Origin: Sphingobacterium paucimobilis HER1398
GTDB taxonomy: Bacteria; Bacteroidota; Bacteroidia; Sphingobacteriales; Sphingobacteriaceae
Assembly (NCBI RefSeq): GCF_000416985.1
Contig: NZ_ATDL01000003.1
Location: forward strand, 169,489-233,488
Length of the DNA stretch: 64,000 nt
Reading direction: 5' to 3'
The translations under genes and the position numbers were made by a program. Each line of letters starts with the position of its first letter. Position 1 is the stretch's first letter. Below the pieces are notes generated by a model. It made no database searches. It saw nothing but the letters and a program-made list of their open reading frames with translations, and was not told the origin of the DNA. This document shows positions 1-8,714 of the stretch, one piece after another.

Positions 1-344
1 AAAATTCTATTATAGGTGTCAAAGCTTAAAATAGGACCTGCTCCCGGGATGACAGCATAAGTACTCGTTTGAGCTGCCAATGTCGTCATATCCCCTTCTA
101 CTACAACATCTGTTGAGTTGGTAAATTTTGTAAATAATGTATATCCTCCAAACTCCATAGCTTTACTCGGATAGTATTTGACCAACCAACCATCTTTATT
201 GGCCTGTAAAGTAGAGTACACATTCGCTATACTTATATTTAAACGTTCTGTAGGACTTTCTTCGAAGATACGATCCATTTTTTTCTCGCAACCTACGGTG
301 AAAGATAAAATGGATATGCCTAAAATCGCTAGTTTTAATTTCAT
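1..344 (-). CDS. DUF4302-family lipoprotein, N-terminal part (cut by window edge)
   Basis: The reading frame opens with ATG at 344 and stays open to base 1, giving about 114 residues of a longer protein. It begins with a short hydrophobic signal and a lipobox (SFTVGC), so it is probably an outer-membrane lipoprotein. The following segment (DRIFEESPTERLN, then NGWLVKYYPS-like and GGYTLFTKF stretches) matches my memory of DUF4302 proteins, which sit beside SusC/SusD pairs and zinc metallohydrolase lipoproteins in Bacteroidota. It lies 6 bases downstream of the metallohydrolase gene and is surely in the same operon. The function of DUF4302 is not known; a role in binding or processing the imported substrate is inferred from position only. 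Confidence 0.75.
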   Translation of the reverse strand, partial: MKLKLAILGISILSFTVGCEKKMDRIFEESPTERLNISIANVYSTLQANKDGWLVKYYPSKAMEFGGYTLFTKFTNSTDVVVEGDMTTLAAQTSTYAVIPGAGPILSFDTYNRI

Positions 345-350
345 TTTTTC

Positions 351-1253
351 TTAATTTAATGTAGTTTGATCAAATGTTCCCAACTCTGCATAACGTGCCA
401 AAATATTACTGCGAAGCACATCCATATCGATATTCCATTCTGATTTCATGTAAGACTTTACAATAGCCAGTTTAGAGAGAATAATAGCTTTACCTGCTGA
501 GGCTGAACCATCCGAATTCACGATGGCATCAAAATCTGCCTGGCTTCTTGTTACATAAAAAGAATAAAGCTCCGCGAAATCCTCTGTATCGGCTTTTGAG
601 GCATAACGCGACACAAAACCTGCTTTTACAGCAGACTCGAGTGTTGGATACTTCGCATTCCACTCATCTTCAACATAATTAAGACCAGATATTTCTTTGA
701 AACTGCTCGGATAGGGTTTATTCTGATTCAGTATATGTTGAAACTCGTGGTGAACCGTCTTAAAATACTCATCATTGAGAAATACAGAACTGACGCTCTT
801 AGCTTCAGTCAATCCAAGCAGATTGTATAGCGATACTTTTGTTCCCGATTCAGCCGTTCCTTTTATAATAACCCCATTGGTCTGCACGGGCACCGATCCC
901 GTAAAGGTTATTATTTTGGGAAAATTATCCCGGATAAACTGCTTGCTTCCCGTCACTTGATTATACGGCTCGATAGCCAGGAATAACAATAACTTGGATA
1001 ACCTTACAGAAGACTCATAGGGTGCGGGGACCAATCGGTAGGTCATATCAGACTCCTTGTCCACATACTTGTACATGATTTCGATATTATAAGGCTTTAC
1101 AAAATTATTATACAAGTAGGTATCCAATGGATTCTTGGGGATATCCGAATCCACAAAGACGCTATTCGAATTCAGTTTATCTTCTTTGCTACATGCTGTG
1201 AACAATACGCCACACGAAGCTATTAATAGGACTATATTATTTCTCAATTTCAT
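351..1253 (-). CDS. SusCD-associated zinc metallohydrolase lipoprotein
   Basis: This 300-residue protein has a lipoprotein signal with the lipid-bearing Cys at residue 21 (LFTAC). A zinc-protease motif HEFQH is at residues 169-173, and a downstream EDFAE stretch around residues 224-228 could supply the third ligand. This matches the family annotated as substrate import-associated zinc metallohydrolase lipoprotein, which accompanies SusC/SusD pairs. It is probably anchored in the outer membrane and may trim a peptide or protein substrate before import; that role is inferred. The gene starts 1 base after the SusD stop and is followed after 6 bases by the DUF4302 gene, so it is the third gene of a SusC-SusD-hydrolase-DUF4302 operon. 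Confidence 0.85.
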   Translation of the reverse strand: MKLRNNIVLLIASCGVLFTACSKEDKLNSNSVFVDSDIPKNPLDTYLYNNFVKPYNIEIMYKYVDKESDMTYRLVPAPYESSVRLSKLLLFLAIEPYNQVTGSKQFIRDNFPKIITFTGSVPVQTNGVIIKGTAESGTKVSLYNLLGLTEAKSVSSVFLNDEYFKTVHHEFQHILNQNKPYPSSFKEISGLNYVEDEWNAKYPTLESAVKAGFVSRYASKADTEDFAELYSFYVTRSQADFDAIVNSDGSASAGKAIILSKLAIVKSYMKSEWNIDMDVLRSNILARYAELGTFDQTTLN

Positions 1254-1254
1254 A

Positions 1255-2853
1255 TTATCTCGGATTAGGTGTTAAACCAGCACTAATTACATCCTGTGGC
1301 AATTGAATAGCTCGGCGATTATCGCGGACTTTCATTGTATTCGTTGTTACGGTATACGTTATCGTTCCACCATTAATCGCAGGCGCTTCTCTCCTGGTAA
1401 TTTCAATGCCATAACGCTTCACATCGAACCAACGCATTCCGGTGTGAAGAAATTGTAAACGCTTCAATGACAACACCGCATGCAACATATTCTCTTGTGT
1501 TCCCTTCCTTTCAATTTCAAAATCAGGACTTAACACCTTTTTGGGTGTCGGTTCAGTCGGGGTAAAGTAAGCGTATGAGTTTGCCCAGGTATTGATAGAA
1601 GCTTCACTGATCGTAGAAGGGTTCTTGATCGTATTATTATTGATATGGATCTGCATATCAGCAATGGCTGCAGAATAATTCTTCAAAAGTATGTATGCCT
1701 CGGCTCTATTTAAGAGAGCCTCCTCCGATGTTAACGGAGCGAACACTCCCTTCGTATAACCGGTCTTTTTGACTGGATCTGTATATTCAAACATACGTGC
1801 TATATGCGGGAAGAGAACTTTATTAGTGCTTGTACTCCCATACACAGAAGCTTTGATTCTATAATCTGTAGAAATCTTGGCTGTACCGAAAGGTTGACGA
1901 GCGAATGTAGTTTCTGTCATTCCGATGGTTCCGCCATGTGCAATCCTGTTAATTGTGGAATAATTACCAAAGGTCTGCCCCATCGATGAGGTAGCCGTAG
2001 CTAACAAAAAGTTGGCTTTTATTGAACTCGAATTATACTCTCTCGTAATATTGGCATAATCGGCTGCGAATGTGGCTATAGTTTGATAATCCCTCAAAGT
2101 GGTTGATGGGTTCTCTCCCAAAGCCTGTGTAGCATACTCAATAACCTTGGGCCAATCTTCGGTAAACAAGGCAACACGAGAAGCAAAGGTATAAGCAGCG
2201 GCCCGATTGAAATGATACTTCGCCACATTCGAGTTTGAGTAACTGGCATCGTTGATCAATGGCAATCCCTCTTCTATGTCTTTCTTCATAAAATCATAAA
2301 CCTCAGCAACGGTATTACGTTCATATTTAGGATTTAGCGTAGTTTCTCCTTTAGTCATATACGTCACGCCCAGGTCTGTCGATGAGTGTGTCTTAGAATA
2401 ATTCTGCGAAAAGATATTCACCAAAATCCAATGACTGTAAGCCCGTGCCAACAATGCTTCTCCACGCTGTGCGGACAGCGATGTTGGGTTACCTTGTTCA
2501 TCAATAGCCTGCAAAGCAGCATTTGCACTGGCTATAGCGCTATAGCAGCCAGACCAGATCCTTTCGACTCCATCATTATCGGTTTCTTTGATCTCCTCCC
2601 ACTTATAGATTTCTTCTATAAACTTAGGGTAGTTTAAATATACTGGACCGACATCATCCACATTGTCTGAAGACATTTCTGCTACAACCACGTAAGAAGT
2701 ACTCGGATAAGCGCCAACTAATAACTTACCTATCTTGTCCACTGAGTTCAATTCAGAACGATTATCAGGCAATACATCCAGATACTTTTCACAAGAAGAA
2801 AAGCCAGACGCAATCGCTGCAAAAAACAGCATATAAAACAATTTCTTTTTCAT
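1255..2853 (-). CDS. RagB/SusD family nutrient uptake outer membrane lipoprotein
   Basis: This 532-residue protein has a signal peptide ending in a lipobox with Cys at residue 21 (GFSSC), followed by EKYLDVLPD, typical of SusD N-termini. The helical repeats (for example RGEALLARAYSHWILVN and LLNRAEAYILLKNYSAAIADM) are the TPR-like helices of the SusD fold, and the C-terminal part has the usual LKRLQFLHTGMRWFDVKRYG signature. It is the surface ligand-binding partner of the SusC transporter encoded 4 bases upstream. The partner zinc metallohydrolase suggests a peptide or protein ligand rather than a glycan; this is an inference from neighbourhood. Confidence 0.93.
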   Translation of the reverse strand: MKKKLFYMLFFAAIASGFSSCEKYLDVLPDNRSELNSVDKIGKLLVGAYPSTSYVVVAEMSSDNVDDVGPVYLNYPKFIEEIYKWEEIKETDNDGVERIWSGCYSAIASANAALQAIDEQGNPTSLSAQRGEALLARAYSHWILVNIFSQNYSKTHSSTDLGVTYMTKGETTLNPKYERNTVAEVYDFMKKDIEEGLPLINDASYSNSNVAKYHFNRAAAYTFASRVALFTEDWPKVIEYATQALGENPSTTLRDYQTIATFAADYANITREYNSSSIKANFLLATATSSMGQTFGNYSTINRIAHGGTIGMTETTFARQPFGTAKISTDYRIKASVYGSTSTNKVLFPHIARMFEYTDPVKKTGYTKGVFAPLTSEEALLNRAEAYILLKNYSAAIADMQIHINNNTIKNPSTISEASINTWANSYAYFTPTEPTPKKVLSPDFEIERKGTQENMLHAVLSLKRLQFLHTGMRWFDVKRYGIEITRREAPAINGGTITYTVTTNTMKVRDNRRAIQLPQDVISAGLTPNPR

Positions 2854-2857
2854 AATC

Positions 2858-5800
2858 TTAAAATCCCATTCTTAAGGTTAATGTATACTGTCTAGCGATC
2901 GGCAGAGCCACACCACCAGAATTCACAAACTCTGGATCCTGTCCATTCAGGCGTTTATCCGCATAAACCAGCCAAGGATTAATCACGTTCAAGCGTAAAC
3001 CCAGGTTAGACATTCCTGCACGTCGAACGATATCCTTGGGCAACTCATATGCTAAAGAGATGTCCTTCAGACGGATAAAATCACCCTTGGCTCTAGTTTC
3101 CGTCGAATAATTATAGGCATTATAAGCATATCCATACTTACTGTCATTACGGATAAAACGACTATCCAACACCACGGGTACATTGGTAATATTCTCGTCT
3201 CCTGGAATAGTCCAAGCGTCCCACAACTCTCGTGGCATAGCATTCAGATCAGAATACCCAGTCTTGTAAGCGGGATCAAGACGAACCACATTGCCAAAAG
3301 AATAGGTAAAGAATACATTCAATTTAAAATTCTTGTACGAAAACACGTTTCCAAAACTACCTAGATCGGTAGGATCAGTAGGTCCTTCATACTTTAAAAA
3401 GTTGATATTATCTCTATTTTGGAAATAGACACCTGTTATTGTTTCTTTTCCGTCTTCATTCATAAAGACTGGTAAACCACTCCCGTTCAACCGAACAAAA
3501 GGTATCGAGAACAAAGAGCGAACAGGGTATCCTTCTAGACCAAACCCATTACCTGCGATCAAATCTGACACGCGGCTATTATTTTCCAACGAAGTTATTT
3601 TATTTTTTGCTTTCGTATAGATAAAGCTTGATACCCAAGAGAAAGTTTCATTTTTCAAGATAGTAGCGGCCAAACTAAACTCCACACCATTTGATTCCAT
3701 ATCCGCTACGTTACCGTATTTTGCAATCTCTCCTCCTAGCCCTTGTGTATTGACAATTCCAATCAGGTCAAAGTTTTTACGCTTGTAGTAATCAATATCT
3801 AATGCGATACGATTTTTAAATAAGCCCAAAGAAGCTCCAATATTCAATTCGTGTTTCTTTTCGTAAGTCAATTCTGAGTTTTCTAAATCCGAAATATTCA
3901 ACCCTGACTCTTTATCCGAAGTACTCGGTCTCCATGGATTATAACTTTGAATAATAATCTTTGAATTGGTCACGAAATCAGGTCCCCTATCAGCTGTCAA
4001 ACTGTAGGAGGCTTTCAGCGCTAGATTGGATATTGGTGTCTCAAGCTCTTTAAAAAATTTCTCTTCATTTACATTCCACATTCCCGAAACGTTCCATGTT
4101 GGCATCCAACGTGCCGAGGTCGTCCGTCCTAAACGATTCGTCCCCTCGTAACGCAAGGTACCATTCACCGTATACCGATTATCATAGGTATAGTTTGCTG
4201 TACCGTAAAAAGCTATTTGACGAGTGCGCGCTGGCATTACAGAGCCATTTTTACGTCTATCTATAGAATAGTAATCGGAATTTTCTTCCTGACTTTTCTT
4301 AAACAGTTTGTAATCAATAAATGGTATTTCGCCCAAATCATATTGCAATCCCCATCCTCTGAACCAATTATTGTTTCGATCTACAGAATTCAGCTCCCCA
4401 CCAGCAAAAAGATATAGTTTATGTACCAAATTAAAGGTATTGTCATAGGCAGCAGTGGCTCGAAAGTCTTTCGTCCACATTCTATTATCAGTTCTGTCAT
4501 AAATACCACCGTTAGGCAATACCGTCTGAGGAATAGCATAAGGATCACTCCGGTCTTTGTATAGGAATGGGTTCGCATTTCGTATAAAAGTAGTTGGCAT
4601 CCAACGATAAGCCAGGGCTTGATTAGACTGATCTTTTATGTAGTGTTGCTGCGATGTTTGTTGATAACGAGTCGCTCCCATTATTCCCAACTCTAATGGT
4701 TTGATAGGCTTCCATTTCAGCTCCCCTTGAAACTTGATATCAGCTACATTCAGATCCATGTAGTTATTTTCAAGTTCATGCAATATATTGAATGGCGCAT
4801 AATTCCTAGCGTAAAATTCGTTCTTATCCAAAGTACGGGAAGTATTTAAAGCATAAGAATAAGGATTAATATCAAAGTCACGCTTTACTTCCATAGAAAC
4901 TCGGTCTACTGTAGACCCCAGAGTTCCAGGTGCACGTTGATCACGATAAGACCCGTTGCTTCTGAGTTCGAGTTTTAAATTGTCGTACAGATTATAAGAC
5001 GCATTGAATAGAGCCGTATAGCGCTTAACGTCAGACTTTTTTGCCCAACCATCGTCAAAAACACCACTGATAGAAGTATAATACTGAGCTTTATCTGTTC
5101 CCGAGGAGAGACTCACAGAATGATTTTGCATTACAGTCTTACTGAAGAGTTCGCCGAACCAATCTGTATTTCTATACTCTGCCTGCCGCAAATAAGCATT
5201 CCGAGCTTCTTGAGTGTTCTCTAATTCTCCTGCCTTTATCAATTCGTACATCTTTCCATATACACCAGACTGCGACCGGCTAGCTACATCTGCCATTGTC
5301 AGCCATCCTCGTTGCTCTAATATCTGATAGAAAGACATCTGCTCCTGAGAATTCATTATATTGAAATTGTTGTAGGACGGAATTGCTCTTGTTGTAAATT
5401 CACCCACATAACTAGCAGAATTCCTCCCAGCGGTACCTCTCTTGGTCGTTATGACAATTACTCCCCCCATAGCTCTAGCTCCATAAATCGAAGTAGCCGA
5501 GCCGTCTTTTAGAACTGTAAAAGACTCAATATCATTTGCATTCAAACCTGCGACCGCAGAGCTGATCAATGTCAAAGCATCTCCAGAAGATAACTCGTCG
5601 GATGAGACACTCCCGACATCTTCGACAATAACTCCGTCGACTACCCACAACGGCTTAGAACTACCATATATAGAAGTTGCTCCACGAACCCGGATTTTTG
5701 GAGCCGTACCAAACGTACCTGTCGTATTCTGCACAACGACACCTGCTACTCGTCCCTCTAGCGCTCTCGACGGATCAGGCAATCCGCCAAGTTCAATATC

Positions 5801-6520
5801 TTTCATATTGACCTTGCTGGTTGCACCAGTAAATGTTCGTTTATCGATTTTTACGCCTAACCCTGTTACAACGACCTCTTCTATCTCATCATTATCAGCC
5901 AATAAAGTAATTGCAATAGTCTCCTGGTTACCGACGGGCACTTCCTTTGGCAAATAACCTATGTATTTAACGAGTAAAGTTGCCCCATTAGCACCTTGAA
6001 TAGAGAAGTTTCCTTGCGCATCTGTAGTTGTCCCTACAGTTGTCCCTTTGATCGAGATCGAAGCACCGACCAATGGGCTTCCTCCTGCATTACGAACTGT
6101 CCCTCGGAGTCTATGCTGAACTTCATTTGCAACGTCTAGCCTCTGGATGTTTTCTACTTTCGCATTAATCGTAATAGTTCCATCTATTATCTTAAAGGCC
6201 AACTTATTATCAGCAAGAACCTGTGTCAACGCATCAGACAAGAGTTTATTTTCAAATTGAACATTGACCCTCTTTGCATTTTTAAGAAGCGCATCGTTAT
6301 ACAAGAATTTAAATTTTGTCTGTTTACCGATTTCCTTAAAAGCATCTTCTAACCGCGCATTCTTTAAGGAGAGCGAGACTTTTTGAGCGTTGCTGCTTCC
6401 ATATGCACAGGTCATAAAAACCAACATCAAGACTGTTGCTATTTTCATAATCCGGAGAATTATTGGAAAGGGGGTGCCAGAAGAGGCATAACGCCCTTTG
6501 CCAAATGATAAGTTATTCAT
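2858..6520 (-). CDS. SusC/RagA family TonB-linked outer membrane protein with STN signalling domain
   Basis: This 1220-residue TonB-dependent transporter has an unusually long lead-in (about 25 residues before the hydrophobic signal segment MKIATVLMLVFMTCAYG). An STN domain follows at about residues 45-115 (LSLKNARLEDAFKEIGKQT..., LSDALTQVLADNKL). Next come a carboxypeptidase-like beta domain at about 138-215, a plug at about 225-365 with the usual LWVVDGV and VLKDGSATSIYGARAMGGVI stretches, and a 22-strand barrel. The STN domain is the contact that lets an occupied receptor signal to a FecR anti-sigma factor; the fecR and sigma genes lie directly upstream, so this is a trans-envelope-regulated locus. 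M25 could be an alternative start. Confidence 0.93.
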   Translation of the reverse strand: MNNLSFGKGRYASSGTPFPIILRIMKIATVLMLVFMTCAYGSSNAQKVSLSLKNARLEDAFKEIGKQTKFKFLYNDALLKNAKRVNVQFENKLLSDALTQVLADNKLAFKIIDGTITINAKVENIQRLDVANEVQHRLRGTVRNAGGSPLVGASISIKGTTVGTTTDAQGNFSIQGANGATLLVKYIGYLPKEVPVGNQETIAITLLADNDEIEEVVVTGLGVKIDKRTFTGATSKVNMKDIELGGLPDPSRALEGRVAGVVVQNTTGTFGTAPKIRVRGATSIYGSSKPLWVVDGVIVEDVGSVSSDELSSGDALTLISSAVAGLNANDIESFTVLKDGSATSIYGARAMGGVIVITTKRGTAGRNSASYVGEFTTRAIPSYNNFNIMNSQEQMSFYQILEQRGWLTMADVASRSQSGVYGKMYELIKAGELENTQEARNAYLRQAEYRNTDWFGELFSKTVMQNHSVSLSSGTDKAQYYTSISGVFDDGWAKKSDVKRYTALFNASYNLYDNLKLELRSNGSYRDQRAPGTLGSTVDRVSMEVKRDFDINPYSYALNTSRTLDKNEFYARNYAPFNILHELENNYMDLNVADIKFQGELKWKPIKPLELGIMGATRYQQTSQQHYIKDQSNQALAYRWMPTTFIRNANPFLYKDRSDPYAIPQTVLPNGGIYDRTDNRMWTKDFRATAAYDNTFNLVHKLYLFAGGELNSVDRNNNWFRGWGLQYDLGEIPFIDYKLFKKSQEENSDYYSIDRRKNGSVMPARTRQIAFYGTANYTYDNRYTVNGTLRYEGTNRLGRTTSARWMPTWNVSGMWNVNEEKFFKELETPISNLALKASYSLTADRGPDFVTNSKIIIQSYNPWRPSTSDKESGLNISDLENSELTYEKKHELNIGASLGLFKNRIALDIDYYKRKNFDLIGIVNTQGLGGEIAKYGNVADMESNGVEFSLAATILKNETFSWVSSFIYTKAKNKITSLENNSRVSDLIAGNGFGLEGYPVRSLFSIPFVRLNGSGLPVFMNEDGKETITGVYFQNRDNINFLKYEGPTDPTDLGSFGNVFSYKNFKLNVFFTYSFGNVVRLDPAYKTGYSDLNAMPRELWDAWTIPGDENITNVPVVLDSRFIRNDSKYGYAYNAYNYSTETRAKGDFIRLKDISLAYELPKDIVRRAGMSNLGLRLNVINPWLVYADKRLNGQDPEFVNSGGVALPIARQYTLTLRMGF

Positions 6521-6579
6521 ACATTTGAGTAATTGAGTTAATGTTAATAGTTTAATTCTGATTAGCTTAATGATTTTTA

Positions 6580-6603
6580 ACAGGGGTGCTGCAACACCTC
6601 TGT
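6580..6603. other. Intercistronic hairpin between fecR and susC
   Basis: ACAGGGGTG (6580-6588) and CACCTCTGT (6595-6603) form a 9-bp stem with one G-T wobble and a 6-base loop. On the minus strand, the direction of transcription, it is followed by AAAAAT rather than a T-run, so it is not a good terminator. It may be an mRNA-processing or stability element that sets different levels of FecR and SusC. That role is an inference. Confidence 0.4.
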
Positions 6604-6630
6604 TTTCATTTTTCCCGTGTAAACCTTATA

Positions 6631-7773
6631 TCATACTTTATTGTTTTTTAGGATTAATAATTTGTTATTATCTATTTTAAAATCTAAATCACTTACAAAT
6701 TCCAGCATCTTCAGTACTTCTGTCAAATTAGAGCTACGACTTATTTCACCGGTATAGGTCTGAGATAAAGAAACGCCCTTCGAAAAAGAGATTTCCAAAT
6801 CATACCAATTTTGCAGTTGCTTTGCAATAGTCACAATATTATCTCCTTTGAAATAAAAAGAATTATTTTTCCATGCCAATGCTTTTTCCACATCAGCATT
6901 TTGTACATCAATACGATTATCCAACATTTCTGCTTTCATACCAGGCGATAAAACTTGTTCCATCCCATCTTTATACACTAAAACAGATCCTTCCTCAAGA
7001 GTTGTCACAGCCTTCTCATCATAAGCAGACATGTTAAAGCTAGTTCCCAATACCTCAACATTTCCTCCATCCGTTTCAACAAGAAAAGGTCGATTAGCCT
7101 CCTTGTTGACCTGAAAATAAGCCTCTCCTAGCAATTTAACCTGTCTCTTTTCTTTTGAAAATTGACTAGGGAAGGTCAATCTGCTATTGGCGTTCACCCA
7201 AACTTTGGTACCGTCCGAAAGGGTTAGATTCAGAAAGTTTGCAACAGGTACTATCAAAGTATTCCAAGTTGTTGATTTGCCTTCTGTCAATACCGTCTTG
7301 TCCTTCGTTGCAATACTTCCATCAGCAAGTAATGTTACATTATCATTGACTTTTATTTCTGTTCCATCTGCTAAGACAATTTTCGCCCCTTTGATTGCCG
7401 GAAGAATATCATTTTTATAACGTTCGTCTTTACTCTCGACAATACGGTTATTATCTTCTGCTCTATTAATTCTCAACACGAAAAAAGACACTATACCTAT
7501 CACAGCCAAAACCGCAGCAATACGACTCCAGTATAAAACGAACTGTTTTCTTTTTTTCTTGTGTATCATCGACCAAGACCGATCGGAATCAAAGGAATCA
7601 AAAACTTGTGTATTCATTCCCTTTTTGACCTCATCCTCCAACTCTTGGATCAGACGAGCGTTTCGAAAATCCTGCTCAGACCATTTCTGCAGAGCATAGA
7701 TTTCCTCCTCAGTCAATTCGTTATTGAATTTCCTACGTATCAGTTGGGCAATATGTAAAGGGTCAGTTATCAT
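6631..7773 (-). CDS. FecR family anti-sigma factor
   Basis: This 380-residue protein has a cytoplasmic N-terminal part (about 1-78, the sigma-binding region), a single membrane helix at about 79-101 (LYWSRIAAVLAVIGIVSFFVL), and a periplasmic FecR domain with the GEAYFQV and FLVETDGGNVEVLGTSFNMSAY signatures. The C-terminal DUF4974-type domain (LEISFSKGVSLSQTYTGEISRSSNLTEVLKMLEF) is the part that meets the STN domain of the partner SusC. The gene lies between the ECF sigma gene and the STN-bearing SusC gene, which is the standard order for this regulatory circuit. The length is normal for Bacteroidota FecR proteins. Confidence 0.93.
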   Translation of the reverse strand: MITDPLHIAQLIRRKFNNELTEEEIYALQKWSEQDFRNARLIQELEDEVKKGMNTQVFDSFDSDRSWSMIHKKKRKQFVLYWSRIAAVLAVIGIVSFFVLRINRAEDNNRIVESKDERYKNDILPAIKGAKIVLADGTEIKVNDNVTLLADGSIATKDKTVLTEGKSTTWNTLIVPVANFLNLTLSDGTKVWVNANSRLTFPSQFSKEKRQVKLLGEAYFQVNKEANRPFLVETDGGNVEVLGTSFNMSAYDEKAVTTLEEGSVLVYKDGMEQVLSPGMKAEMLDNRIDVQNADVEKALAWKNNSFYFKGDNIVTIAKQLQNWYDLEISFSKGVSLSQTYTGEISRSSNLTEVLKMLEFVSDLDFKIDNNKLLILKNNKV

Positions 7774-7967
7774 AATTTCCTCTATAAAAATTTAAATTGA
7801 TGAGGAGAGCTACAAATTCGCTTTTATATCATGGCACAATTCTATGGCACTTAAAGTCGAATTCCTGTAGGTTTGTATATAAGAAACGGAAAGTGAATAA
7901 ACGGGTGACAAATAATTAACTTTTTTTTAACAAAAAGGTTATTCTTGAAAAAACAGGAAAATACAGC

Positions 7968-8501
7968 CTAATTATTGGTAAGTATCAGCAACACGATAAT
8001 GAAAAAGAATTCGGGATGAATCTTCTGCCGCAGCACACGGAGTGCCCGTTGTTTTTGTGTCTTGATCGTGTTGACCGAAATCGACAACTGATCTGCAATC
8101 TCTTGATTAGATAGACCGTCGAGATAGCTCAGCTTAAAGATATATTGACAGGAGTCAGGCAACCCGTTTACCACACGACTGATCTCCGCCATAAACTCGG
8201 CCCGAATAATCTTATGCTCATAATCGGTGTCATCCATCTCATCTCTAGATTGTCTGCTTAAGTACTTCTGAATGGTCTTGCCTTTACGATTACGATTATA
8301 TACCGCATTACGAATAGTACTGTACAGAAAAGAACGTACAGCATGGGGTTCGGAAGAAATTTTATGTTTATTATCCAAATAAGCGACAAATGCATCCTGT
8401 ACCAGATCCTCGGCCAACTCAGTATCGCTCACCATCTCCCAGGCGAAATAACATAGTACTTTGTAATGCTTGTTGAACTCTACTCGATCCTCGAAATTCA
8501 T
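7968..8501 (-). CDS. ECF RNA polymerase sigma factor (Bacteroidota sigma-70 type)
   Basis: This 177-residue protein carries sigma region 2 in its first half (AEDLVQDAFVAYLDN) and region 4 near the C-terminus, with the helix-turn-helix LSNQEIADQLSISVNTIKTQ at about residues 130-150. It ends in a hydrophobic tail (FFFIIVLLIL), common in sigma factors that partner FecR proteins in this phylum. It probably activates the downstream FecR, SusC and SusD genes when the substrate is bound. It is the first gene of the leftward cluster. The 194 bases to the FecR start hold no other gene that I can see. Confidence 0.93.
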   Translation of the reverse strand: MNFEDRVEFNKHYKVLCYFAWEMVSDTELAEDLVQDAFVAYLDNKHKISSEPHAVRSFLYSTIRNAVYNRNRKGKTIQKYLSRQSRDEMDDTDYEHKIIRAEFMAEISRVVNGLPDSCQYIFKLSYLDGLSNQEIADQLSISVNTIKTQKQRALRVLRQKIHPEFFFIIVLLILTNN

Positions 8502-8651
8502 CCCTCGCCCTCCTCTAGGAATATAGTGTGACGGTACTTATTTGTACGCTAGTAAATATAAGATATAGTTTGAGAAATGGCAAACAAATACCTCAATATT
8601 GAAACTTAACATTAAAATGCTGACATAATTAATAGCGCAAAACAGCCTTCC

Positions 8652-8695
8652 AATAAAAAAGGGAGTGAAAACAAAATTTCACCCCCTTTTTTATT
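8652..8695 (-). terminator. Intrinsic terminator after the second SusC/SusD operon
   Basis: The 19-base arms 8652-8670 and 8677-8695 pair with one wobble around a 6-base loop. On the minus strand the stem is GC-rich near the loop and ends in a T-rich run (CCTTTTTTATT), so it stops transcription coming leftward from the SusD gene that ends at 8715. The A-rich arm on the other side makes it partly bidirectional. Confidence 0.85.
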
Positions 8696-8714
8696 GAAAA
8701 TCTTCTAGAAAAAG

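Noticed and set aside
6580..6603. Terminator between fecR and susC
   Set aside because: In the direction of transcription the stem is followed by A-rich sequence, not a T-run, so it is listed only as a hairpin.
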